DNA of 38,590 bases from an uncultured Eubacteriales bacterium (GCA_948468985.1 CAOKKG010000007.1:1-38590); one strand, 5' to 3'. Positions 23,883 to 31,534 are shown, counted from the stretch's first letter. A program made the numbers and translations. The notes: generated from the sequence alone by a model not told the origin.

Positions 23883-24569
23883 TCAGGCTTCCGGCGCCGG
23901 GCGCCGGGCGCAGTCCTTGCGGCAGGTGGCGCAGGAAGCGGGGGTACAGCCCGCCGGGAAGGTCGAGGCGGAGAAGGTGCTCTGGATGCCCACGACGGCG
24001 GTGAGGCTCCAGGTGGGCTGGAAGCCGCCCTCCGCCGAAAGCCCGATGCGTTCCTCGGTGCCGAGCGTGCAGAGCAGCACCTCCCGCCAGGCGGCGGGGA
24101 AGTCGCCCTGCCCGGGGCAGCAGCGGGAAGAGAGCGGCAGCCCCACGGATTCCCGCAGCGCGCCGCAGACGGCATCCGCCCAGAGGTCGAGCGCGGCGGC
24201 TCCGATCGCGCGGCAGGCAGCCGCTTCGGCGGGATCCTCCGCATGGCGCTGCGCAAAGCGGTCGAGCCCGAACCCGGCGGTGGCGGCGAGGAGGAAGGCC
24301 TCGCGGCAGCCCGCGAGGTGCCGGGCAAGCTGTTCGCTTTCGACCCGCCCCCCCGGGAGGGTGACGCACGCTCCCTCCACCGCGACCGGCACGCGCGCAA
24401 AGCAGGCGCGGTAGGCCGGGGCGCGCCCGGCGCGGGGCAGGAGGGCAGAGAGCGCGGCAATGGCCGCCTCCGCATCCGGCGCGTCCCTGAGGCGGCGAGC
24501 CACTTCGGCCGGGTCCAGGGGGAGTTCCTCCGGGGAAGCGTAGAGCGTGTGAATCGAGATCGAGTCCAT
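23883..24569 (-). CDS. MetH activation-domain-like protein
   Basis: A 228-residue protein resembling the SAM-binding activation domain of B12-dependent methionine synthase (MetH), which is often a separate gene in Clostridia. Visible landmarks: AFLLAATAGFGLDRF, EAAACRAIGAAALDLWADAVC, and the SAM-site motif RCCPGQGDFP (residues 149-158; RxxPG(Y/Q)GD in the family), then ERIGLSAEGGFQPTWSLTAVVGI. The C-terminus carries a CxxxxCxxCxxxC cluster (C208, C213, C216, C220) that could bind a metal. Start ATG 24569 behind GGAGG; the frame is open much further upstream but without similarity. The promoter is at 24657-24685. If functional it would reductively methylate the cobalamin of a MetH encoded elsewhere. 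No methionine or cobalamin genes are adjacent. Confidence 0.85.
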   Translation of the reverse strand: MDSISIHTLYASPEELPLDPAEVARRLRDAPDAEAAIAALSALLPRAGRAPAYRACFARVPVAVEGACVTLPGGRVESEQLARHLAGCREAFLLAATAGFGLDRFAQRHAEDPAEAAACRAIGAAALDLWADAVCGALRESVGLPLSSRCCPGQGDFPAAWREVLLCTLGTEERIGLSAEGGFQPTWSLTAVVGIQSTFSASTFPAGCTPASCATCRKDCARRPAPEA

Positions 24570-24590
24570 AGAGCGCCTCCAAAATCGAGC

Positions 24591-24649
24591 CGGGAAAAGC
24601 CCGCGGCCGCGTGTGCGCGGGAAAAGCAGGGCTGCCCGCGCGGGAAAAG
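24591..24649 (-). repeat. three CTTTTCCCG repeats in the leader of the MetH-activation gene
   Basis: The 9-mer occurs at 24649-24641, 24626-24618 and 24599-24591 on the minus strand (start-to-start 23 and 27 nt), all inside the predicted 5' untranslated region. Each copy is flanked by GC-rich sequence. Confidence 0.7.
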
Positions 24650-24656
24650 TACCTCT

Positions 24657-24685
24657 ATTATGCCAAAGCGCGGCGGGAAATGCAA
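24657..24685 (-). promoter_or_regulatory. promoter of the MetH-activation-like gene
   Basis: Minus strand TTGCAT (24685-24680), 17-nt spacer, CATAAT (24662-24657). Confidence 0.65.
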
Positions 24686-24963
24686 GGAGGGGGGCGGGGG
24701 ATAGGCCGGAACAGGAGGTTGGCGAGAGTGGAGAACGCCGCGCCCCCTCCGGCGCGTCCGTGAGACGGCGCGAGGCGGTCTTTCCAAGCGAGCATTTCTC
24801 CGGCGAAGCGTGCCGCGAAAAACATAGGCTCCGCCGCCAACCTTGCGCGTCATGGAAAAACACGGGCGCAGCCACCTGCCCACGAAAAGGCAAAGGCGGC
24901 ATCCGCGCGAAGGCCCGAGGGGCATTGCCTTGCGCGAAGCGAAACGGCACAGACACAAAAAAA
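24686..24963. other. divergent intergenic region, nothing further recognised
   Basis: About 280 bases between two outward-facing promoters. GC-rich, with open frames that are shadows; no riboswitch (in particular no B12 or SAM consensus) could be recognised. Confidence 0.4.
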
Positions 24964-24992
24964 TTGTCAAACCGCATCGCGGATGCTACAAT
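24964..24992 (+). promoter_or_regulatory. promoter of the EamA exporter gene, with dyad in the spacer
   Basis: TTGTCA (24964-24969), 17-nt spacer, TACAAT (24987-24992). The spacer holds GCATC-GCG-GATGC (24974-24986), which may be a repressor site. Confidence 0.7.
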
Positions 24993-25032
24993 AAAACCTG
25001 CCGCGAGCTTGCGGAGAAAAGAGGGTTTTTGT

Positions 25033-25944
25033 ATGAAAGTATCGGATCGGACCAAGGGGATTTTGCTCATGACGGCCTCGGCGCTCTGTTTCGCGCTCAT
25101 GTCCATCGCCGTCAAACGGACGGGCGGGACCATTCCCGTGTTTGAACAGGTGTTTTTCCGCAACCTCGTCATCGTGATCGTGGCGGGGGCGTACCTTTTG
25201 CGGCACCACTTGCCACTTTATGGGCCCCGGCAGTATCAGCCGGCCATGTTCGGGCGGTCGATTTTGGGCGTGCTGGGTGTGTTGGCCAGCTTCCTTGCGA
25301 CCAACACGGGCAGCCAGGCGGATGTGAGCATCCTAAGCCGCCTGTCGCCCTTCCTCATTACAGCCTTTTCGGCGCTGTTTTTGAAGGAAAAAATCACCAA
25401 GATCCAGATCCCGGCGCTGCTGCTGGCGTTTGGCGGCGCATTTGTCGTGGCCAACCCCAAGTTCCATTCCAACATGTACCCGATCGTGATGGCGCTGCTG
25501 TGCTCGCTGGCGTCCAGCTTTTCCTACACCCTCGTGGGGTATCTGAAGGGCAAGGCGCACCCGTTTAGCATCATTTTGCACCTCGGGACGGTGAGCGTCG
25601 CCACGATGGCGCCCGTGATGCTTTTGACCCGGCAGTTCGTGTGGCCGACGGGGCAGGAGTTCTTCTATCTGCTGCTCATCGGCATCTTCGGCGTACTGGG
25701 GCAGATCTGCCTCACCTATGCGTATAAGCTGGCGGATGCGAGCGAGGTGAGCATCTATTCCAACACGAACATCCTGTTTGCGGCGGCTCTGGGGCGGGTG
25801 TTTTTTGGAGAGCGCATCGCACCCAATACGCTGGTGGGCGGCGGCATGGTTCTTGCGGCGATGATTCTCGTCTATGTATTTGGGCGGCGGGAAAAGGAGG
25901 CGGCGAGGCGCGCGGCCAAACAGGCAGGCAGGACGGCTGCGTAA
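25033..25944 (+). CDS. EamA/DMT-family permease
   Basis: Ten-segment drug/metabolite transporter of 303 residues with two EamA repeats. Each repeat contains recognisable family features: SALCFALMSIAVKRTGG and RNLVIVIVAGAYLLR in the first, with LSPFLITAFSALFLKEKI; SLASSFSYTLVGYLKGKA, YAYKLADASEVSIYSNTNILFAAALGRVFFGERI in the second. ATG 25033 follows AAAGAGGG; a longer frame starting at 24613 is rejected. The C-terminus is a short basic cytoplasmic tail. Exports an unknown metabolite; neighbours give no clue. It is divergent from the MetH-activation-like gene and ends at a bidirectional terminator. Confidence 0.9.
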   Translation: MKVSDRTKGILLMTASALCFALMSIAVKRTGGTIPVFEQVFFRNLVIVIVAGAYLLRHHLPLYGPRQYQPAMFGRSILGVLGVLASFLATNTGSQADVSILSRLSPFLITAFSALFLKEKITKIQIPALLLAFGGAFVVANPKFHSNMYPIVMALLCSLASSFSYTLVGYLKGKAHPFSIILHLGTVSVATMAPVMLLTRQFVWPTGQEFFYLLLIGIFGVLGQICLTYAYKLADASEVSIYSNTNILFAAALGRVFFGERIAPNTLVGGGMVLAAMILVYVFGRREKEAARRAAKQAGRTAA

Positions 25945-26090
25945 CGAGGAAGGGCCGCCCGGGCGATATGCGCTTTTCCGGAAAACCGCAAAAGGGGCTC
26001 GGGAGGGCATATCTCCCTGGGACCATGCGGGGAGAAGCGTTCGGGCGCGCAAAGAACAGTTGGCAAATGGATTGTACATAAAAAGCATAG

Positions 26091-26124
26091 AAAAAGGAGC
26101 CTTCCTGCGGGAAGGCTCCTTTTT
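26091..26124. terminator. bidirectional terminator, EamA and MBL genes
   Basis: A perfect 15-bp stem: AAAAAGGAGCCTTCC (26091-26105) and its complement (26110-26124) around TGCG. Serves the two converging genes. Confidence 0.92.
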
Positions 26125-26129
26125 GGCGC

Positions 26130-26897
26130 TCAGGCGTAGAAGTCCGGCGCGCACTTGAGGGTTTGCGCCTGCGCCCAGTCGTGCGCAAAAATGATTTTTG
26201 CGTGGTACCGCTCCTGCAAGGCGCGCAGCTTGTCGATAGAGGCGTGATAGTCCTCCCAATTGGCGGCGCTCCCGGTGCGGCGGACGGGCGGGCCATAGTT
26301 GGCCGCGGTGTATACGCAGTCCTGCGGGAGCAGCACGACGCCGCCCGCGAGGTGCACGACCAGCCCCATGAGCCCCGGGGTGTGCCCGGGCAGCTGCACG
26401 ACCTCCACGCCGGGGAACAGCTCTGTGTCCGCGTCCAGCAGGGTATAGTCGTTCTGCGCCAGGTCGAGGTCGGCCTTGCAGTACCCGCCGTGCGTAAAGG
26501 GGTCGGGGTGGATGCGCACGCGCACTTGCGCGGCCGCAAAGTCCGCGCGCGGGGCGTATACCTGTGCGCCGGGGAAGAGGTATAGCCCGCCGGTGTGGTC
26601 GAAATGCATGTGCGAGAGCACGACGGTGTCGATGTCCGCCGGGCGGAGCCCGCAGGCCGCAAGCCGGTTTTCCAACCGCTCCGCCTCCGTCTGCACGAGG
26701 CGGAAGGAATGGGTGATCTTTTTGGACCAGTAGCCGCGCATGGCGTCGGGGTGGCACCCGGTGTCGAACAGCAGGTTGTGTTCGGGCGTTTGGAGGAGGA
26801 AGCAGAGCACGGGCAGGCGGATCGGGCCGCTTTCCCCGGCGACGATGCCGGCGGCGTCCGTCTCCAGATAGCCGGTAGGGAGGACGAATACTTTCAT
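26130..26897 (-). CDS. metallo-beta-lactamase-fold hydrolase, lactonase-like
   Basis: Di-metal hydrolase of 255 residues. The signature HMHFDH (SHMHFDHTGG; His96, His98, Asp100, His101), the second-shell His172 (LPGHTPG), Asp193 (PQDCVY) and the late His in FAHDW give a complete metal site. The N-terminal GYLETDAAGIV, LFDTGCHPDAM and THGGYCKADLDLAQ regions resemble the AiiA/AttM group of N-acyl-homoserine lactonases, so a lactone or ester is the likely substrate; quorum quenching is possible but not shown. ATG 26897 follows AAGGAG; the longer frame is rejected. The gene is behind the MerR gene on the same strand, separated by 327 bp with a hairpin. Confidence 0.85.
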   Translation of the reverse strand: MKVFVLPTGYLETDAAGIVAGESGPIRLPVLCFLLQTPEHNLLFDTGCHPDAMRGYWSKKITHSFRLVQTEAERLENRLAACGLRPADIDTVVLSHMHFDHTGGLYLFPGAQVYAPRADFAAAQVRVRIHPDPFTHGGYCKADLDLAQNDYTLLDADTELFPGVEVVQLPGHTPGLMGLVVHLAGGVVLLPQDCVYTAANYGPPVRRTGSAANWEDYHASIDKLRALQERYHAKIIFAHDWAQAQTLKCAPDFYA

Positions 26898-27224
26898 GGG
26901 AAGGCTCCTTTCACAAGCTATCATAGCACCGCGGGCGGCGCTTGCCAAGACGGAAAAATCAAAGCCCTCTGCAAATGCAGAGGGCCGCGACTTGGGAATG
27001 GAGGGTCCCTCTTTTTTTAGGATCCCCGGCGTGTCCGCGCCTTGGATGCATTTCCAATCGCAGAGGGCGGCGACGAAGTCAAGCCGTTTTTGCATTTTTT
27101 GAAAACGAAACTTGCGAATAGGCGGCGCCAAGGCCAGGGAGCGGCATCCGGAGCCGGACGGAGGGAAGGGGAGCAAAAGAAAGCGCCGCCCGGGTGGGGA
27201 GCGGTGCAGGGGAGCGCAACATGT
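26898..27224. other. intergenic region between MerR and MBL genes
   Basis: About 330 bases. It contains a minus-strand terminator-like hairpin (26954-26985). A TTGACT box on the minus strand near 27085 could be part of an MBL promoter but no -10 box is convincing. I saw no riboswitch. Confidence 0.4.
26954..26985 (-). terminator. terminator-like hairpin between MerR and MBL genes
   Basis: GCCCTCTGCA (26964-26973) and TGCAGAGGGC (26976-26985) form a perfect 10-bp stem. On the minus strand TTTGATTTTT follows, so it can end the MerR transcript before the MBL gene. Confidence 0.55.
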
Positions 27225-27824
27225 CTATAACATGCGACGCGGGGGGGCGCAGGAGGGCCTAGATTTGCCGCCCGCTCCGGCCGGGGCATCCGCCCGCAGC
27301 ATCGGGCAGTCGGCGGGATCCGCTGGGCAGGCAGGCGCTTCCGCCGCAAAGGCCGAGAGGTCGGCCGACGGCTGCGTATGCGCCGCCGGGGTCTCCCGGT
27401 AGGGGAACTCCCGGGCAAAGCGCTGCACCTCCGCCGCCTCGGTAGAGCCGTATTGCAGCGCACGGCGGTAGAATTCGCATTTATACTCGATATGCCGCAG
27501 CTCCTTTTGCAGCAGGGAGATCTGCCGCAGCGTCTCCGCACGGCGCTCCAGGAACATCTGATACCGCGCGGGCAGGGTGGCGTCGCCCTCGTCGCACCAC
27601 GAAAAGAAGGTGCGGATGTCTTTTAGCGCCATACCCGTGTTCTTCAGGCATTCCAGCATGCGCAGGCGCTCGAGATCGGCCTCGCCGTATTGCCGGATGT
27701 TGCCCGCGCTGCGCGGGACGGGGGCGAGCAGCCCGAGCTTTTCATAATACCGCAGCGTGGATACGCTGAGCCCCGTTTCGCGGGACATGTCGCCGATGCT
27801 GTAGGAGCCGGATGGCGTTTGCAT
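27225..27824 (-). CDS. MerR-family regulator (AdhR/NmlR-like)
   Basis: One-component regulator, 199 residues. Residues ~7-75 are the winged helix-turn-helix (YSIGDMSRETGLSVSTLRYYEKLGLLAPVPRS, RQYGEADLERLRMLECLKNTGMALKDIRTF), followed by SWCDEGDATLPARYQMFLERRAETLRQI and a long coiled-coil dimerisation helix ending in YKCEFYRRALQYGSTEA. This matches the MerR group that controls aldo/keto reductases, flavodoxins and alcohol dehydrogenases, in which aldehydes or thiol stress are sensed. It has no large effector domain; the last ~60 residues are Pro/Ala-rich and probably disordered. ATG 27824 is behind GGAGG. A MerR-type site with CCTAAA/TTTAGA half-sites lies just upstream, and the same half-sites precede the carrier/flavodoxin operon at 12.5 kb. 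Confidence 0.92.
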   Translation of the reverse strand: MQTPSGSYSIGDMSRETGLSVSTLRYYEKLGLLAPVPRSAGNIRQYGEADLERLRMLECLKNTGMALKDIRTFFSWCDEGDATLPARYQMFLERRAETLRQISLLQKELRHIEYKCEFYRRALQYGSTEAAEVQRFAREFPYRETPAAHTQPSADLSAFAAEAPACPADPADCPMLRADAPAGAGGKSRPSCAPPRRML

Positions 27825-27845
27825 GGAAAACCTCCGCAAAAAGAA

Positions 27846-27876
27846 TTGACCTAAAGTCAGGTTTAGACTGTACACC
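27846..27876. promoter_or_regulatory. MerR-type operator upstream of the MerR gene
   Basis: On the plus strand TTGACC (27846-27851), 19 bp, TACACC (27871-27876), with CCTAAA-N6-TTTAGA (27850-27867) in the spacer. The layout reads away from the MerR gene, where no gene is seen, so I read it as an autoregulatory operator, overlapping the likely minus-strand promoter region, rather than an active plus-strand promoter. The -10 box is poor. Confidence 0.6.
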
Positions 27877-28032
27877 ATATCGTAGCAGATTGGGAAGGGA
27901 ATGTCAAACCGGCCCGGACGGCAACAAGTGCATCGCCCGCGCTCAATGCAAGCGCGCATGCCCGCAGCGCCTGCCGATCCTCCGTGAGCTCCCAAAGGCC
28001 GCGGCACATTTCGGCAAACAAGCGGGAAATGC

Positions 28033-28062
28033 AAAAACGCAGAGCGGATGCCCTGCGTTTTT
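28033..28062 (-). terminator. terminator after the pyrophosphatase gene
   Basis: AAAAACGCAG (28033-28042) and CTGCGTTTTT (28053-28062) form a 10-bp stem; on the minus strand the T-run follows. Confidence 0.8.
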
Positions 28063-28075
28063 CGGTGCCTGAAAT

Positions 28076-28612
28076 TCAGCGGCCGCCGTATTTTTGCTGA
28101 TAGCGGTCGATGGCCTCGGCGATGATCTGCTTGGCGGCGTCCGGGCCGGTGGCCTTGTTGACATTGACCGTCTTGTTTTGCAGCGCGCCGTAGACCTTGA
28201 AGAAGTGGCGCATTTCCTCGATGATGTGCGCCGGGAGGTCGGAGATGCTGTGATAGGTGTTATAGGTCGGGTCCGAGAAGGGGACGGCGATGATCTTTTC
28301 GTCCTCCATCCCATTGTCCACCATGGGGATGATGCCGATCGGATAGCACCGCACGAGCGTCAGCGGGTCGAGCGGCTCCGAACACAGCACGAGCACATCG
28401 AGCGGGTCGCGGTCGGAGCCGAGCGTCTTGGGGATGAAGCCGTAATTGGCCGGGTAGTGCGTCGAGGTGTACAGCACGCGGTCAAGGATGATGTAGCCGG
28501 TTTCCTTGTCCAGCTCGTATTTCTTTTTGCTGCCCTTGCTGATCTCGACCACGCAGATGAAGTCCTCGGGCGAGACGCGCCGGGCGTCCAGGTCGTGCCA
28601 GATGTTGTTCAT
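28076..28612 (-). CDS. ppa: inorganic pyrophosphatase, family I
   Basis: Hydrolyses pyrophosphate to two phosphates, pulling nucleic-acid and protein synthesis forward; cytosolic. The 178-residue protein is of the E. coli Ppa type: VVEISKGSKKKYELDKETG, LYTSTHYPANYGFIPKTLG and the metal-binding signature DRDPLDVLVL, then DEKIIAVP and HFFKVYGALQNKTV. Start ATG 28612 behind AAAGGAG; a longer frame is rejected. Its initiation region (GGGAAGGCTCCTTTC on the plus strand) is the same as that of the MBL gene. It stands alone between the MerR gene and the feo operon. Confidence 0.96.
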   Translation of the reverse strand: MNNIWHDLDARRVSPEDFICVVEISKGSKKKYELDKETGYIILDRVLYTSTHYPANYGFIPKTLGSDRDPLDVLVLCSEPLDPLTLVRCYPIGIIPMVDNGMEDEKIIAVPFSDPTYNTYHSISDLPAHIIEEMRHFFKVYGALQNKTVNVNKATGPDAAKQIIAEAIDRYQQKYGGR

Positions 28613-28654
28613 GGGAAGGCTCCTTTCCGAGAAATAAAAACCGTTCTTTTTTCT

Positions 28655-28682
28655 AGGATACCACATGCTGGGGAAAATGCAA
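28655..28682 (-). promoter_or_regulatory. ppa promoter
   Basis: Minus strand TTGCAT (28682-28677), 16-nt spacer, TATCCT (28660-28655), 43 nt before the start codon. Confidence 0.6.
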
Positions 28683-28784
28683 GCCGGGGCGGGCCAAGGC
28701 ACAAGGGCAGCGGCAGGCCGCCGAGGACAGGGCGAGCGGAGAAAGACGCGCGGAAGCCCTGCGGCGAGAAGGAAGGCCGTCCGA

Positions 28785-28946
28785 CTACTTCCCCTTCCGG
28801 CGCGGCGGGGTTTTGCCATGCGGGCAGGCAGAACAGCCGCCCGTGCAGCCGGAGCAGGGGGAGGAAAGCTCCCGCCGGCTTCGGCGCAGTGCGAAGAACA
28901 GCGCGAGGACGGTTAGCACGAGCACTGCTGCGTCGCCCCAGGTCAT
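28785..28946 (-). CDS. FeoB-associated Cys-rich membrane protein
   Basis: A 53-residue protein: a short N-terminus, one membrane helix (AAVLVLTVLALFFALRR) and a cysteine-rich cytoplasmic tail CSGCTGGCSACPHGK with four cysteines in CxxCxxxCxxC spacing. This is the pattern of the FeoB-associated Cys-rich protein family encoded after feoB in Bacillota, thought to play the part of FeoC. ATG 28946 is behind GGGAGG and 38 bases after the feoB stop, so it is the third gene of the feo operon. The tail may bind iron or an Fe-S cluster (inference). Confidence 0.85.
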   Translation of the reverse strand: MTWGDAAVLVLTVLALFFALRRSRRELSSPCSGCTGGCSACPHGKTPPRRKGK

Positions 28947-28983
28947 GTGCGCCCCTCCCGCGCGGCCCATTTTTTCCCGCGCA

Positions 28984-30996
28984 TCAGGAAAGCCCTAGAA
29001 GCCGCCCGCCCTGGAACACCAGGAAGGACACCGCCCACGCGAGGCACAGCTCGAAGGCGATGACGGCGAGCGTGAGACGGCGGCTGTTCAATTCCTGCCG
29101 CAGGGCGGATACGGCGGCCATGCACGGCGTGTACAGCAGCACGAACACGAGGTAGGACGCGGCGGACAGCGGGGAGAACAGCCCGGCTAGGCTGCCCGCG
29201 AGGGCGGCGTCGCCCTCCGCGCCGGTCAGGATGGTGAGTGTGCTCACGACCGTTTCCTTGGCGGTGAGCCCGGGGAGCAGCGCCGCGACGGCCTGCCAGC
29301 ACCCGAAGCCCAGCGGGGCGAACACCGGGCTCAGCGCGCCGCCGATATAGGCGAGCATGCTGTCCTGCGCCTGTTCCACGGGGAAGAAGCGGAAATCAAA
29401 GGTTTGCAGCACCCACACGACGACCGAGGCCACGAGGATGAGGCTGAAGGCGCGGGTAATGAAGTCCTTGGCCTTTTCCCACAGGTGGATGCACACGCTC
29501 TTGGCCGAGGGCAGGCGGTAGGCGGGCAGCTCTAGGACGAACGGCACCGGGTTGCCGCGGAAGGCGGTCTTGCCGAGGACGCAGGCGGACGCCGCTGCGA
29601 GCAGCACGCCCAACAGATAGAGTAAGACGATGGCCAGCGCCTTGTGGTGCGGGAAAAAGGCGGACGCGAACACGGCGTAGATGGGCAGCTTGGCGTTGCA
29701 GGACAAGAACGGCACGAGCATGGCCGTCATGCGGCGGTCGCGCTCGCTGGCCAACGTGCGCGTGGCGAGGATGCCCGGCACTGAGCAGCCAAACCCGATG
29801 AGCATGGGCACGAAGCTGCGCCCCGACAGCCCGAACCGGCGCAGCGGCTTGTCCATGAGGAACGCGACGCGCGCCATATAGCCGCTGTCCTCCAGAATGG
29901 AGAGCAGGAAGAACAATAGCACGATCGTGGGCAGGAAGGAGAGCACCGTCCCTACGCCGGCAAAGATGCCGTCCACAACGAGCGAGCGCAACAGCGGGTT
30001 GACTTCGGCATAGACGAGCGCGCCGTTCACGAGGTCGGATAGGCCGTGGATGGCATTGGCCATGAGGTTGGAAAGGCTCTGTCCGACCGGCCCGAAGGTG
30101 AGAAAGAACACGAGCGCCAGAATGCCCGCGAAGATGGGAAAGGCGGTATACCGCCCGAGCAGCACAGCGTCCACCTTGCGGGAGCGGAGCTGTTCGCGCG
30201 AGACCTGCGGCTTGACGACCGCCGTTTGGCAGATGCCCTCGATATAGGTATAGCGCATGTCCGCCATGGCGGCTTCGCGGTCCATCCCGCGCTCCTGTTC
30301 CATCTCGTGCACGATGTGCCCCACGATGTCCTGTTCGTTTTCGTTGAGGCGCAGGGCGGCCATCGTCGGTTCGTCGCCCTCCACCAGCTTGGAGGCGGCA
30401 AAGCGCGGCGACATGCCGGCGGCGGCCGCGTGGTCCTCTACCAGGTGCGCAAGCGCGTGGATCGCCTGATGCACCGGGCCGGTGCAGAAGTCCAGCCGCT
30501 TTGGAGCCTGCTTTTTGCGCGCGGCCTGCTCGATCGCGCGGACGACCTCCTCCGTGCCTTCGTTTTTGACGGCGGAGATGGGGATGCAGGGGACGCCGAG
30601 CGCGTCCGAAAGGCGGGCGACATCGATCGCACCATGGTTGGCGCGCACTTCGTCCATCATGTTGAGCGCGATGACCATGGGGATGCCGAGCTCCAAAAGC
30701 TGCAGCGACAGGTACAGGTTGCGCTCGATGTTGGTCGCATCTACGATATTGATGATGCCGTCCGGCTTTTCCTGTAAGAGGAAGTCGCGTGAGACGATCT
30801 CCTCCGGCGTGTAGGGGGACAGCGAATAGATGCCGGGCAGGTCGACGACCGTGAGCTCCGCGTGGCCGCGGATGACGCCCTCCTTGCGTTCGACGGTCAC
30901 GCCCGGGAAGTTGCCGACATGCTGATTGCTGCCGGTGAGCTGGTTAAACAGCGTGGTCTTGCCGCAGTTCTGATTGCCGGCGAGTGCGAAGATCAT
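28984..30996 (-). CDS. feoB: ferrous iron transporter FeoB
   Basis: Inner-membrane Fe(II) importer of 670 residues. The cytosolic N-terminal G-protein domain has G1 GNQNCGKTT (residues 7-15), the FPGVTVE switch, G3 DLPG and G4 NMMDE, followed by the helical GDI-like region. The membrane part shows the Gate-type segments GFGCSVPGILATRTL and SFLPTIVLLFFLLSILEDSGYMARVAFLMD, and the late ALLPGLTAKETVVSTL. The gene starts at ATG 30996 overlapping the feoA stop by four bases. Neighbours feoA upstream and the Cys-rich protein downstream confirm the assignment. All motifs appear intact. Confidence 0.98.
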   Translation of the reverse strand: MIFALAGNQNCGKTTLFNQLTGSNQHVGNFPGVTVERKEGVIRGHAELTVVDLPGIYSLSPYTPEEIVSRDFLLQEKPDGIINIVDATNIERNLYLSLQLLELGIPMVIALNMMDEVRANHGAIDVARLSDALGVPCIPISAVKNEGTEEVVRAIEQAARKKQAPKRLDFCTGPVHQAIHALAHLVEDHAAAAGMSPRFAASKLVEGDEPTMAALRLNENEQDIVGHIVHEMEQERGMDREAAMADMRYTYIEGICQTAVVKPQVSREQLRSRKVDAVLLGRYTAFPIFAGILALVFFLTFGPVGQSLSNLMANAIHGLSDLVNGALVYAEVNPLLRSLVVDGIFAGVGTVLSFLPTIVLLFFLLSILEDSGYMARVAFLMDKPLRRFGLSGRSFVPMLIGFGCSVPGILATRTLASERDRRMTAMLVPFLSCNAKLPIYAVFASAFFPHHKALAIVLLYLLGVLLAAASACVLGKTAFRGNPVPFVLELPAYRLPSAKSVCIHLWEKAKDFITRAFSLILVASVVVWVLQTFDFRFFPVEQAQDSMLAYIGGALSPVFAPLGFGCWQAVAALLPGLTAKETVVSTLTILTGAEGDAALAGSLAGLFSPLSAASYLVFVLLYTPCMAAVSALRQELNSRRLTLAVIAFELCLAWAVSFLVFQGGRLLGLS

Positions 30997-31232
30997 GCCT
31001 CTACCTCCGTCTCTACGGTGATCGAGCGCGCGTCCTCGCGCCGGAGCGTGAGTTCATACCCGCGCAGCGTGAGGCTCAGCGGGTCGCCGAGCGGCGCCAG
31101 CTTGATGAGGGAGATGCGGATGCCCGGCGTCAGCCCCATGTCGAGCAGATGGCGGCGCAAAGCGCCCTCCCCGCCGACCTCGCGGATGACCCCGCTCTGG
31201 CCGACGCGCAGTGTGTCGAGTGTTGTGATCAT
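30993..31232 (-). CDS. feoA: ferrous iron transport protein A
   Basis: A 79-residue SH3-like protein that helps FeoB-dependent iron uptake. It shows the FeoA pattern LDTLRVGQSGVI, RRHLLDMGLTPG, ISLIKLAPLGDPLSLTLRGYELTLRREDA. The start ATG 31232 has AGGAGG eleven bases upstream; an earlier in-frame ATG at 31421 is rejected. The stop overlaps the feoB start (ATGA). A perfect 7-bp inverted repeat, TGCCGGA-GA-TCCGGCA (31249-31264), adjoins the ribosome-binding site. Confidence 0.95.
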   Translation of the reverse strand: MITTLDTLRVGQSGVIREVGGEGALRRHLLDMGLTPGIRISLIKLAPLGDPLSLTLRGYELTLRREDARSITVETEVEA

Positions 31233-31248
31233 AAATCGAAAAACCTCC

Positions 31249-31264
31249 TGCCGGAGATCCGGCA
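31249..31264. promoter_or_regulatory. inverted repeat next to the feoA ribosome-binding site
   Basis: TGCCGGA and TCCGGCA around GA. In the mRNA it would form a hairpin directly before AGGAGG, so it may affect translation or be a DNA-binding site. Confidence 0.5.
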
Positions 31265-31288
31265 AAATACCCTGATATACCAAGCAAC

Positions 31289-31317
31289 AGTATAGCAAAC
31301 CGCGGGGCGGGATGTAA
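31289..31317 (-). promoter_or_regulatory. feo operon promoter
   Basis: Minus strand TTACAT (31317-31312), 17-nt spacer, TATACT (31294-31289). No Fur or DtxR box matching a known consensus was recognised around it. Confidence 0.65.
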
Positions 31318-31534
31318 AGCGGAAAGAGGGGCGAAGCGCCATGGGAAGAAGGGGCCAAGCGGGAGGGTGCGCGGCGAAGGGGCGAGTGACAGCGCACAGC
31401 GCCCGGCGGGAGCGATGCCATACAACGCCCGGCGGAGCGGAGAATTTGCGCCCTTGGGTAGGGGGAATATGCTAGAAAGGAAGAAAGGCGCGCGGCGGGG
31501 CGGAAAAGCCGGAAAAAAACCTTGGCGGAGGGGT

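Noticed and set aside
24570..25032. Cobalamin or SAM riboswitch before the MetH-activation-like gene
   Set aside because: I looked for a B12-box-like GCCACTG or SAM-box segments in the leader and could not find them.
26990..27110. T-box-type leader before the MBL gene
   Set aside because: GAGGGACCC on the minus strand recalls part of a T-box, but the full AGGGTGGNACCGCG motif and a specifier stem are missing.
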